DNA of 6,682 nt from Zwartia sp. (GCA_030653405.1 JAURZO010000083.1:1-6682), one strand, 5' to 3'. Counted from the stretch's first letter, positions 1-6,273 are shown. Made by a program: numbers and translations. The notes: generated by a model not told the origin, from the letters alone.

Positions 1-2
1 CA

Positions 3-155
3 GTTGTGGCTGATAATAAAAATATGACCTATAACCTGAAGATGTTTGAAACAACCAATATCTATTCTTTTGATTTAAAGAAGATTGACGTCAATGCAAA
101 AGAAATTAAATACATTAAATTAGATAAACCTGTATCAACAATTCAATTAAATTAA
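3..155 (+). CDS. C-terminal end of an unrecognised AT-rich gene (partial)
   Basis: The only open frame at the left edge gives 50 residues ending at a TAA at 153-155. The gene starts outside the window. The visible tail is rich in Lys, Asn and Ile and has alternating hydrophobic/polar stretches (for example IKYIKLDKPVSTIQLN), which suggests a beta-strand ending rather than a membrane helix. I do not recognise a family. Base composition is strongly AT-rich compared with the transporter operon to the right, consistent with horizontally acquired cargo. The start of a second gene lies 200 bp downstream, so it is probably a separate transcription unit. The protein product is plausible, but such a short AT-rich piece could also be a decayed gene. 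Confidence 0.5.
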   Translation, partial: VVADNKNMTYNLKMFETTNIYSFDLKKIDVNAKEIKYIKLDKPVSTIQLN

Positions 156-287
156 TTTTCACTAGCTTCTTTACGTTAAATGTATTCTTTTTTAATGATC
201 AAAAAACGGACCTATGTGCTCAAGAGTTGCATAATGTGAACAAATGAGAGATCGATATTGGTGAGGTCTATCGAGAAATCAACATTA

Positions 288-336
288 TTTCATGCTATCA
301 TGCAGCATGAATGCACTGATGCACTAATGCATGAAA
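288..336. promoter_or_regulatory. Candidate operator array upstream of the toxin-antitoxin operon
   Basis: Several nested repeats lie directly before the antitoxin gene. TTTCATGC (288-295) is the exact inverse of GCATGAAA (329-336). Inside it, TCATGC-A-GCATGA (298-310) forms a 13-bp palindrome. Three tandem 8-mers follow: ATGCACTG (311-318), ATGCACTA (319-326) and ATGCATGA (327-334). TGCA recurs at 301, 312, 320 and 328. Type II toxin-antitoxin operons are usually repressed by the antitoxin or the antitoxin-toxin complex binding such repeats, so this is inferred to be the autoregulatory operator. I could not place a convincing -35/-10 pair around it. Confidence 0.55.
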
Positions 337-355
337 ATTTTGATAGGGAGCTTTT

Positions 356-655
356 ATGGCACATGCTTTAGCAATCCCACCTTTGGTGAAGAGCGTCGGA
401 GCTAGTGGGCAGATTTCCTTAGGTAAGGAGTATGCCGGCCGTCAAGTGTTAGTAGAAATGCCGGCTGAAGGTGTATGGATCATCAAAACAGCTAGGATTG
501 TTCCTGATGATGAGGCTTGGCTTGAAAATCCACGGATCAAGCAGCGCGTTGCACGCGCTATTGAATGGGCATCGCAAAATGCTTCCGAGGTATCTGATCC
601 AGATAAGCTTGTAATGAGGAAGCCGGATGTCAAGCGTAAAGTGCGTTCAGCTTGA
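356..655 (+). CDS. AbrB/SpoVT-like antitoxin of a type II toxin-antitoxin pair
   Basis: A 99-residue protein whose N-terminal half (about residues 11-46, with VGASGQISLGKEYAGRQVLVE and then EGVWIIK) has the strand-rich, Gly-containing pattern of swapped-hairpin AbrB/SpoVT DNA-binding domains. The C-terminal half (about 50-99) is charged and helical, with a basic tail (KPDVKRKVRSA), and would be expected to wrap the toxin. The start ATG is preceded by GGGAG at 346-350, five bases upstream. The gene overlaps the next one by 29 bp, the usual antitoxin-first layout. Expected role: neutralise the downstream toxin and repress their shared promoter through the repeats at 288-336. The family call rests on sequence pattern and context; a different small DNA-binding fold is possible. 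Confidence 0.65.
   Translation: MAHALAIPPLVKSVGASGQISLGKEYAGRQVLVEMPAEGVWIIKTARIVPDDEAWLENPRIKQRVARAIEWASQNASEVSDPDKLVMRKPDVKRKVRSA
617..620 (+). promoter_or_regulatory. Ribosome binding site fixing the toxin start
   Basis: AGGA lies six bases before the ATG at 627, inside the antitoxin coding sequence. An in-frame TGA at 615-617 closes the toxin frame just upstream, so 627 is the first available ATG. Placement inside the antitoxin gene implies translational coupling, which tends to keep antitoxin ahead of toxin. Confidence 0.6.
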
Positions 656-944
656 TCTCAATAACCCCACATTCCAGGAATTATGGTTTGAGTTGGTGCC
701 AGATGAAGCTGAACGAGTTCGTACGGCGTTAAAAAAGATCACCAAACTCACATGGCAACAGGTTTATACGGACAAAGGTTTACATTGGGAAAAAATTTAT
801 AGCATCACACCTCCACGTGGGGTAGCTGCGATTTATTCGTTTCGTTTAAGTAAGTCTTCGCGCGGCTTGGGCTTTCGATACGGAATGCTTTTACGCGTTT
901 TGTTGGTTTGTGCGGATCATGATGGAACTTATGGGCGAAAGTGA
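627..944 (+). CDS. RelE/ParE-like toxin of the toxin-antitoxin pair
   Basis: A 105-residue protein, a normal length for RelE/ParE-fold toxins. An N-terminal helical stretch (about 26-48: PDEAERVRTALKKITKLTWQ) is followed by a strand-rich part with GLHWEKI (51-57), IYSFRLSKSSRGLGFRYG (69-86) and a C-terminal ADHDGTYGRK. The order 'YS-R-S---R-----G--LR-L----DHD--Y' resembles the C-terminal strands of RelE-superfamily mRNA interferases or gyrase poisons, where the basic residues and the final His-Asp/Tyr lie near the active site. Its gene overlaps the antitoxin gene by 29 bp. I infer a growth-inhibiting toxin but cannot tell ribosome-dependent RNase from gyrase-directed activity. It sits about 100 bp from a tRNA remnant, consistent with an island-stabilising module. 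Confidence 0.65.
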   Translation: MSSVKCVQLDLNNPTFQELWFELVPDEAERVRTALKKITKLTWQQVYTDKGLHWEKIYSITPPRGVAAIYSFRLSKSSRGLGFRYGMLLRVLLVCADHDGTYGRK

Positions 945-1040
945 TGCGTTTTTCATTATCGTTACACGTTATATTGCACGGTTACAGAATTAATATCTAA
1001 CGAATTGAAAAATATAGATAAATTTGAAATCGCCTACGCA

Positions 1041-1083
1041 GTTAATCCGCAGGTCGCTGGATCTAGCCTAGCTCGGTGAGCCA
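1041..1083 (+). pseudogene. Truncated tRNA-Asn 3' half (attachment-site scar)
   Basis: These 43 bases align without gaps to the 3' half of tRNA-Asn, from the anticodon GTT (1041-1043) through the anticodon 3' stem (TCCGC), variable loop (AGGTC), T-stem (GCTGG), T-loop, acceptor strand, G discriminator and encoded CCA (1081-1083). The T-loop reads ATCTAGC rather than the canonical TTCGARN, and the 3' T-stem carries CTAGC rather than CCAGC. No D-arm or 5' acceptor strand exists upstream, so it is not a functional tRNA. Site-specific integrases commonly recombine within tRNA 3' ends or anticodon loops and leave such fragments at the far edge of an island. AT-rich cargo lies to the left and less AT-rich DNA to the right, in agreement. 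Confidence 0.8.
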
Positions 1084-1114
1084 AAATTCTAAACTACGTG
1101 TCGGTTACTACATG

Positions 1115-1145
1115 AAAAAAGGCAGCCCTCGGGCTGTTTTTTTTT
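1115..1145. terminator. Bidirectional intrinsic terminator
   Basis: CAGCCC (1123-1128) and GGGCTG (1131-1136) form a compact GC-rich hairpin, extended by two G-U pairs, with six A's before it (1115-1120) and nine T's after it (1137-1145). It can stop transcription from either side. It probably once ended the tRNA-Asn transcript whose remnant lies 32 bp upstream, and it now separates the toxin-antitoxin operon from the transporter operon. Confidence 0.85.
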
Positions 1146-1216
1146 GCAAAACCCAACGTCCCAAGCTGTGATCTTGATGCTTTTACAAAAGACAGGAATT
1201 GCTTGGAAATGAGTGG

Positions 1217-1245
1217 TTGTCATCGAACTTAAATAAAGTTAAGTT
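1217..1245 (+). promoter_or_regulatory. Inverted repeat and possible degenerate Pho box before the transporter operon
   Basis: AACTTAA (1226-1232) and TTAAGTT (1239-1245) are perfect 7-bp inverted arms around a 6-bp spacer, about 45 bp before the first gene of the operon; this is a reasonable operator. Overlapping it, TTGTCAT (1217-1223) matches six of seven bases of a PhoB half-site (CTGTCAT), and 11 bases later CTTAAAT (1228-1234) matches only four of seven. Classical ugp operons belong to the Pho regulon, which makes the second reading attractive, but the second half-site is poor. No clear sigma-70 -35/-10 pair was found. Confidence 0.35.
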
Positions 1246-1289
1246 AATGTGAGAGACAAACAAAAACAAATAAGCGAGTTCGCTAAGAT

Positions 1290-2309
1290 ATGAATGCTGT
1301 GCAATTTGATCAGGCTGGTAAAAGCTGGGGCGCGACGGCTGCGCTTCACCCAACGGACTTGCAGCTCGAGCAAGGGCAGTTTTCTGTATTGCTCGGACCT
1401 TCTGGTTGTGGCAAGACCACAACTTTACGTTTGATTGCTGGACTTGAGATGCCCACGTCAGGGCGCATCCACATCTTTGGTCGTGAGGTCACACACACGC
1501 AACCTGCTCAGCGGGGCGTCTCGATGGTGTTTCAGAACTATGCCTTGTTTCCCCATCTGTCTGTTGCAGAAAATGTAGTGTTTGGCTTAAAGGTCAGGCG
1601 CGTGCCAAGGGCAGAGATTATTGAGCGCTTGCGTAAAACACTCGATCTATTGAGTTTGTCTCAGCTGGCCGACCGTAAGCCAGGCGAACTTTCTGGCGGA
1701 CAACAACAGCGCGTGGCGCTCGCGCGAGCTTTGGTGGCAGATAGTCAGCTTTGCCTAATGGATGAGCCCTTGTCCAACCTGGATGCGCAGCTTCGCCAAG
1801 AAATGCGCCACGAGTTGCGTGCCTTGCAGCGCAAGCTGGGCTTGTCTGTTGTTTATGTGACGCATGATCAGACAGAGGCGATGAGCATGGCGGATCGTGT
1901 AATTTTGCTCAAAGGGGGGCGCGTTGAGCAGGTAGCGACGCCCACCGAGATCTATCAACAACCGCGCACACTTTTTGCCGCGCAGTTCATTGGGAGTGCC
2001 CGAATGAATGTGCTGGAGCTAGAGGGTTCACGCATTGCCGGCACGGATATTATTTTAGAAGCACCTGCAGGCGCAGCGCGCGTGGGAGTTCGGCCAGAAG
2101 ATGTGCGCATGGGTGGTACGCATCGTTTGCCACTGCTCAGAACTGATTTTACAGGCGCAGATTTGATGCTGCACGTCGCTGTAGGGAACCAAGTTTTGGT
2201 CGTTCGCGCCGAAGGTAAGCATGCGCGAGAGGTACAAGGCGATATTGCATTGGGTTGGGAGCCGTCAAGCCTGCATTGGTTTGATCAGAATGGTCTGCGT
2301 ATCAATTAA
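1290..2309 (+). CDS. ugpC: ABC importer ATP-binding protein, UgpC/MalK type
   Basis: A cytoplasmic ATPase that energises the importer encoded downstream. All motifs of an active nucleotide-binding domain are present: Walker A GPSGCGKT (36-43), Q-loop Gln81 in VFQNYALFPH, signature LSGGQQQR (133-140), Walker B LCLMDEP with Asp157-Glu158, D-loop SNLD and switch His191 in VTHDQTEAM. The C-terminal part (about 235-339) is a shortened TOBE/OB region with the typical GVRPEDVR (265-272). At 339 residues it is slightly shorter than typical UgpC/MalK proteins. An in-frame TAA at 1284-1286 makes 1290 the first possible start, though no good ribosome binding site precedes it. The gene comes first in the operon, unlike E. 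coli ugp, where it comes fourth. Substrate is assigned by context only, since UgpC and MalK ATPases are close and can be interchangeable. Confidence 0.9.
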   Translation: MNAVQFDQAGKSWGATAALHPTDLQLEQGQFSVLLGPSGCGKTTTLRLIAGLEMPTSGRIHIFGREVTHTQPAQRGVSMVFQNYALFPHLSVAENVVFGLKVRRVPRAEIIERLRKTLDLLSLSQLADRKPGELSGGQQQRVALARALVADSQLCLMDEPLSNLDAQLRQEMRHELRALQRKLGLSVVYVTHDQTEAMSMADRVILLKGGRVEQVATPTEIYQQPRTLFAAQFIGSARMNVLELEGSRIAGTDIILEAPAGAARVGVRPEDVRMGGTHRLPLLRTDFTGADLMLHVAVGNQVLVVRAEGKHAREVQGDIALGWEPSSLHWFDQNGLRIN

Positions 2310-2328
2310 ACCGATTACTTAAACCGTT

Positions 2329-2334
2329 AAGGAG
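2329..2334 (+). promoter_or_regulatory. Strong ribosome binding site of the binding-protein gene
   Basis: AAGGAG lies six bases before the ATG at 2341. It is the only near-consensus Shine-Dalgarno sequence in the operon, fitting the high level at which periplasmic binding proteins are needed relative to the membrane components. Confidence 0.8.
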
Positions 2335-2340
2335 AAGTGC

Positions 2341-3621
2341 ATGAATACATTCTTGAGTCGAGCAGCATTGGTGGCTGCTGGTCTTTGCCTGAGTGCAACT
2401 GCATTCAGCAAAACCGAGGTGTCGTTTTATTTTCCAATCGCTGTAGGCGGGCCGATCACAAAGATCATTGATCAGTATGCGACTGATTTCAACAAAGCCT
2501 ATCCTGACTATAAAGTCACACCCGTTTACTCAGGCACCTATCAGGAAACCATCGTTAAGGCCTTGACGGCACACAAAGCAGGCAAGCCACCGACCGCAGC
2601 GATTTTGCTGTCGACGGATACCTTCACGCTGGCCGATGAAGGCGCAATTGCTCCGATCGATAAGTTTGTTAAAACAGATGAAGACCGCGCTTGGATGAAA
2701 AGCTTTTTCCCGGCGTTTCTTTTGAATGGTCAGTTCGACAACAAGACTTGGGGTATTCCGTTTCAGCGTTCTACTGTTGTCTTGTATTGGAATAAAGAGC
2801 TCTTTAAAGAGGCGGGTTTAGATCCTAATACTCCGCCTAAAAACTGGGCTGAAACTATCAGCATGGGTCAAAAGCTCACCAAAAAAGACGCTAATGGAAA
2901 TGTCACGCAATGGGGCATTCAGGTGCCTTCAAGCGGATTTCCCTACTGGCTATTTCAGGGCTTCAGCACACAGAACGATGCGATCCTTGCAAATGCAGCA
3001 GGCAATCAAGTCAAGTATGACGACCCTAAGGCTGTAGAAGCTTTGCAATATTGGGTAGATTTGTCCAAAAAGTACGGCATCCACCCACCCGGTGTGGTGC
3101 AGTGGGGCACCACACCCCGCGACTTTATGGAAAAAAAGGCCGCTATGATTTGGACCACAACAGGTAATTTGACCAACATCCGCAGCAACGCCAGGTTTGA
3201 CTTCGGCGTAGCGATGTTGCCTGAGGGCAAGCGTCGTGGTTCGCCAACAGGCGGTGGCAATTTCTTTATCTTTTCAAAAGCCTCGTCTGCTGAGCAAGAG
3301 GGCGCTTATCAGTTCGCGAAATGGTTAACACAGCCAGAGCGTGCCGCTCAGTGGAGCATTGACACCGGCTATGTGGCAGTTTCTCCCGCAGCTTATGAAA
3401 CACCCGCATTGAAAAAATATGCTGCTGAGTTTCCTCCTGCGCTGGTCGCTCGTGATCAATTGCCTTTTGCCGTCGCAGAGTTGTCGACTCACGACAATCA
3501 GCGTGTGACTAAAGCACTGAACGATGGCTTGCAAGCGGCATTGACCGGTTCCAAAACTCCTGCACAAGCTCTAAAAGACGCCCAGACTGAAGCAGATCGT
3601 CTGCTGCGCAAATATAAGTAA
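2341..3621 (+). CDS. ugpB: Periplasmic substrate-binding protein, UgpB-like
   Basis: A 426-residue precursor of the extracellular solute-binding family 1 (UgpB/MalE fold). A Sec signal peptide covers about residues 1-21 or 1-23 (Arg7, a hydrophobic core, then SATA or AFS cleavage sites); there is no lipobox Cys. By hand alignment to E. coli UgpB as I remember it, several ligand-pocket residues are kept: Tyr67 (E. coli Tyr65), Ser144 (Ser144), a Gly at 304-306 (Gly307), Tyr344 (Tyr346), Arg388 (Arg397) and Trp203 (Trp172). Two differ: E. coli Glu89 aligns with Ser91 and Trp169 with Phe200. These contact the glycerol side in the E. coli protein, so the substrate is probably a phosphorylated glycerol-type compound or its diester, but perhaps not plain glycerol-3-phosphate. 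The ending TPAQALKDAQTEADRLLRKY is typical of the family. Confidence 0.85.
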   Translation: MNTFLSRAALVAAGLCLSATAFSKTEVSFYFPIAVGGPITKIIDQYATDFNKAYPDYKVTPVYSGTYQETIVKALTAHKAGKPPTAAILLSTDTFTLADEGAIAPIDKFVKTDEDRAWMKSFFPAFLLNGQFDNKTWGIPFQRSTVVLYWNKELFKEAGLDPNTPPKNWAETISMGQKLTKKDANGNVTQWGIQVPSSGFPYWLFQGFSTQNDAILANAAGNQVKYDDPKAVEALQYWVDLSKKYGIHPPGVVQWGTTPRDFMEKKAAMIWTTTGNLTNIRSNARFDFGVAMLPEGKRRGSPTGGGNFFIFSKASSAEQEGAYQFAKWLTQPERAAQWSIDTGYVAVSPAAYETPALKKYAAEFPPALVARDQLPFAVAELSTHDNQRVTKALNDGLQAALTGSKTPAQALKDAQTEADRLLRKYK

Positions 3622-3633
3622 TAAGCGAAAGGG

Positions 3634-3663
3634 GGCGGTCGTCATGTGCGCATGGCGATTGCC
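3634..3663 (+). promoter_or_regulatory. Long intercistronic hairpin between binding-protein and permease genes
   Basis: Left arm 3634-3646 and right arm 3651-3663 pair along 13 positions without a bulge (ten Watson-Crick pairs, three G-U) around a TGCG loop. No T-run follows, so it is not a standard intrinsic terminator. Binding-protein genes often have such hairpins after them, which protect the upstream message from 3' exonucleases and lower expression of the downstream permeases. That role is inferred here. Confidence 0.7.
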
Positions 3664-3689
3664 TGAGTCTCCTAATCAAAATTTCAAAC

Positions 3690-4565
3690 ATGACCCTTTC
3701 CTCACGGCACATCCACGCGTATTTATTGTTATTGCCTGCCTTCGTTTTTTTGGTGGGCTTTACGCATTACCCAGCAATCGGGACCTTGATCGACAGTTTG
3801 ATGTCGACACCGCGTGCGGGGCGTGCGGCAGTTTTTGTGGGCGGCGAAAACTACCAGGTGATGCTGGAGGACCCTAATTTTTGGAAGTCTTTATTAAACA
3901 ACCTTTGGTTTGCAATTGCCACCATTCCTGTATCGATGGGGCTTTCGATTGCGATGGCGTTATGGGTCAATGAAAAAATTGCGGGTCGTCAGTTTTTGCG
4001 ACTGTCATTTTTTCTACCTACGGTATTGCCTATGATTGCCGTGGCGAATATTTGGATATTTTTTTATACGCCTGGATATGGATTGATCAATCAAGTCTTA
4101 GGGTTGTTTGGCTTTGCCAGTCAAAATTGGCTCGGAGATCCGCAGTTAGCACTTGGTTCAGTGATCGTAGTCGCTATCTGGAAGGAAGCCGGATTTTTTA
4201 TGATTTTCTATTTGGCCGCTTTGCAGACCTTGAGTCCAAGCTACCAAGAGGCTGCTCAAATCGAAGGGGCGAGTCGTTGGTATTTCTTTCGCAGAATACA
4301 GTGGCCCTTATTGATGCCCACCACAATCTTTGTTTTGGTCAATGCCTTGATCAATGCATTTCGAATGGTCGACCATATTATCGTGATGACTAAGGGTGGT
4401 CCGGATAATGCGACCTCATTATTGTTGTTTTACTTGTACGAGGTTGGTTTTAGTTTTTGGGATCGTGGGTATGCGTCGGCGTTGACTGCCGTGCTACTCA
4501 TGATTCTTGCTGTAGTGGGTTTGTTACAGTTTTTTTTGCTAGATCGTCGGACGCATTACAGATGA
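3690..4565 (+). CDS. ugpA: ABC importer permease, UgpA-like (first transmembrane subunit)
   Basis: A 291-residue inner-membrane protein with about six hydrophobic segments: roughly 10-30, 69-93, 104-126, 153-180, 206-226 and 262-284. The binding-protein-dependent permease signature (EAA loop) is present at 187-210, EAAQIEGASRWYFFRRIQWPLLMP, with the conserved Gly and Pro; this loop docks on the ATPase. The motif MTKGGPDNAT (233-242) is typical of UgpA/MalF-type sugar-phosphate and sugar permeases. Length matches UgpA (about 295). No start is available upstream in frame except a CTG, and no clear ribosome binding site precedes the ATG at 3690, so translation may be weak compared with the binding protein. 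It pairs with the next gene to form the channel. Confidence 0.88.
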   Translation: MTLSSRHIHAYLLLLPAFVFLVGFTHYPAIGTLIDSLMSTPRAGRAAVFVGGENYQVMLEDPNFWKSLLNNLWFAIATIPVSMGLSIAMALWVNEKIAGRQFLRLSFFLPTVLPMIAVANIWIFFYTPGYGLINQVLGLFGFASQNWLGDPQLALGSVIVVAIWKEAGFFMIFYLAALQTLSPSYQEAAQIEGASRWYFFRRIQWPLLMPTTIFVLVNALINAFRMVDHIIVMTKGGPDNATSLLLFYLYEVGFSFWDRGYASALTAVLLMILAVVGLLQFFLLDRRTHYR

Positions 4566-5422
4566 GCGCAATGACTTCGCCCAATATACAAAGTCGACAG
4601 ACAACCACTGCACTGGGGCAGCCTGCCGGTTTCCTCTCAACGATTGGTGCATGGATCCTGGCAATCTGTTGGATCTCGCCCTTGCTTTATGCGTGTTGGG
4701 CCGCCTTTCATCCGTCTGAGTTTGCGACCAAGTTAATCTGGGACGCACCGCTGACCTTGAATAATTTTGTTGCCGCCTGGGAGGCTGCACCTTTTGCGCG
4801 ATATTTTTTAAACACGACCCTGCTTGTCGCGATGATCTTGTTGATTCAGTTAGTGTTGTGCACGCTCGCTGCGTATGCTTTTGCAAGGTATGAGTTTTTT
4901 GGAAAAAATATCCTTTTTTCGCTGATGCTTGTTCAGCTCATGGTGATGCCTGAAATCTTGATCGTAAGAAATTACCAGACCCTCTCTCAGCTAGGTCTGG
5001 TTGATACGTTGTTTGGTATTGGATTGCCTTACTTTGCTTCCGCCTTCGCGATTTTTTTACTTCGCCAGACATTTAAAACGATTCCAAAAGAGCTGATTGA
5101 GGCAGCCATGATGGAGGGGGCTACTGCATTGCAGGTGCTGCGCCATGTCTATATACCTTTAGCAAAGCCGACCTATCTCGCCTTTGCACTGGTGTCCGTC
5201 AGCTATCACTGGAATAATTTCCTCTGGCCGTTAGTGGTGAGTAATTCTGTCGAATCTCGTCCTTTGACGGTGGGCTTGCAGGTGTTTTCCTCGACCGATC
5301 AGGGTATTGACTGGTCTATTATTACTGCGGCAACTTTGCTGACCTCTGCGCCACTACTGTTGGGATTTCTAATTTTTCAACGTCAGTTTGTTCAATCGTT
5401 TATGCGGGCGGGTATCAAATGA
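4562..5422 (+). CDS. ugpE: ABC importer permease, UgpE-like (second transmembrane subunit)
   Basis: A 286-residue inner-membrane protein with hydrophobic segments at about 24-46, 83-107, 115-131, 150-168, 204-225 and 253-272. The EAA loop is at 180-203, EAAMMEGATALQVLRHVYIPLAKP, and the C-terminal FQRQFVQSFMRAGIK is typical of UgpE/MalG permeases. The frame is open back to an ATG at 4457, but that start would add 35 unrelated Cys-rich residues lying over the end of the previous gene. ATG 4562 instead overlaps the previous stop as ATGA and gives the normal family length (about 280), so it is preferred. A second ATG at 4571 is also possible. The overlap implies translational coupling and equal amounts of the two permeases. 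Confidence 0.9.
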   Translation: MSAMTSPNIQSRQTTTALGQPAGFLSTIGAWILAICWISPLLYACWAAFHPSEFATKLIWDAPLTLNNFVAAWEAAPFARYFLNTTLLVAMILLIQLVLCTLAAYAFARYEFFGKNILFSLMLVQLMVMPEILIVRNYQTLSQLGLVDTLFGIGLPYFASAFAIFLLRQTFKTIPKELIEAAMMEGATALQVLRHVYIPLAKPTYLAFALVSVSYHWNNFLWPLVVSNSVESRPLTVGLQVFSSTDQGIDWSIITAATLLTSAPLLLGFLIFQRQFVQSFMRAGIK

Positions 5423-6273
5423 AAATCCTGACTTGGAACATTCAGTGGTTTAAGGGGCTTGACGGAGTGGTCGATATCGAGCGTGTTTTGAATAAAGCAC
5501 GTGAAATTGGAGACTTTGATGTGCTGTGCCTGCAGGAGGTCAGCGTCAATTACAACGCGTTAACTGGTGAAACACCTGCGGATCAAGTGGCGCGAGTGCG
5601 TGCATTGATGCCTGGTTATGAAGTGTTCTTTGGTGCGGCAGTTGATGAGTTATCAGCCTGTGGGTCTTATCGTCAGCAATTTGGTAATCTCATTGCCTCC
5701 AGGCTGCCTGTTCGCTTGGTTGAGAGGATTTTATTGCCAGATCCTGTCCATATGGGTGAGACGAACACTCCAAGTATGCGGCGGGTATGCCTAGTGTGTA
5801 CCGTTCAAGCGGCATGGGGCCCCGTTCGCGTGATGACAACGCATCTTGAGTACTACAACGCCACTGCGCGCCTCGCTCAGGTGAGTGCCTGTCGTGCAAT
5901 TCATCTCGATGCCTGCGCTTTGGCAGCTCATCCTCCTGAAGTCCTTGCAGGTAGTCCTTATCAGGCCAAGCCCCACACAATGGACACAGTCTTATGCGGA
6001 GATTTTAACTTTGAGATTTCAAGTGTTGAGCACGCGACAATGACGGCGCCAGGCGAAGCGGGGAGTTTGATCAATGCTTGGAGTGTATTGAACCCCTCAA
6101 AGCCCTATCCCGCAACGTTTCGAATTTTTGATCGTACATACGGACCGGAGCCGGTGGGGTGTGATTTCTTTTTCTTGAGTCCGACTCTTTCACCTCGTGT
6201 CCAAGAGTTGATCGTTGATCAACTGACACAAGTATCTGACCATCAGCCTGTACTCTTAACGTTTCAAGACTGA
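5419..6273 (+). CDS. EEP-superfamily metal-dependent phosphodiesterase
   Basis: A 284-residue protein of the endonuclease/exonuclease/phosphatase superfamily (DNase I, sphingomyelinase and inositol-phosphatase fold). All catalytic positions are recognisable: Asn7 in ILTWNIQW, metal ligand Glu40 in LCLQEV, His142 in TTHLEYYN, Asp195 and Asn197 in CGDFNFE, Asp249 in GCDFFFL and the Asp274-His275 pair in VSDHQPVLL. There is no signal peptide, so it should act in the cytoplasm. The start overlaps the permease stop as ATGA. In the last slot of a ugp-type operon this protein occupies the place of UgpQ, a GDPD-family enzyme that cuts imported glycerophosphodiesters; I infer an analogous job on the imported substrate. 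The exact substrate cannot be read from sequence, and a nuclease or phosphatase activity is not excluded. Confidence 0.85.
   Translation: MKILTWNIQWFKGLDGVVDIERVLNKAREIGDFDVLCLQEVSVNYNALTGETPADQVARVRALMPGYEVFFGAAVDELSACGSYRQQFGNLIASRLPVRLVERILLPDPVHMGETNTPSMRRVCLVCTVQAAWGPVRVMTTHLEYYNATARLAQVSACRAIHLDACALAAHPPEVLAGSPYQAKPHTMDTVLCGDFNFEISSVEHATMTAPGEAGSLINAWSVLNPSKPYPATFRIFDRTYGPEPVGCDFFFLSPTLSPRVQELIVDQLTQVSDHQPVLLTFQD

Noticed and set aside
227..301. Sigma-70 promoter for the toxin-antitoxin operon (TTGCAT, CATAAT or TATCAT hexamers)
   Set aside because: No pair of hexamers had both good matches and 16-18 bp spacing, so no specific promoter is claimed.
311..334. Tandem 8-mers as a CRISPR array or phase-variable repeat
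   Set aside because: Units are far too short for CRISPR, and three imperfect copies outside a coding region do not make a slippage tract; an operator fits better.
1041..1083. Functional tRNA-Asn gene
   Set aside because: No D-arm, anticodon 5' stem or 5' acceptor strand upstream, and the T-loop has lost its conserved first T and the G at position 57.
3644..3877. Small plus-strand ORF over the hairpin and the start of the first permease
   Set aside because: It mostly overlaps the permease in another frame and starts inside the hairpin arm; composition and content look like a shadow.
4457..4561. Longer start for the second permease at ATG 4457
   Set aside because: It would add 35 Cys-rich residues unlike any permease N-terminus and overlap the previous gene by more than 100 bp; ATG 4562 forms an ATGA overlap and gives the family length.
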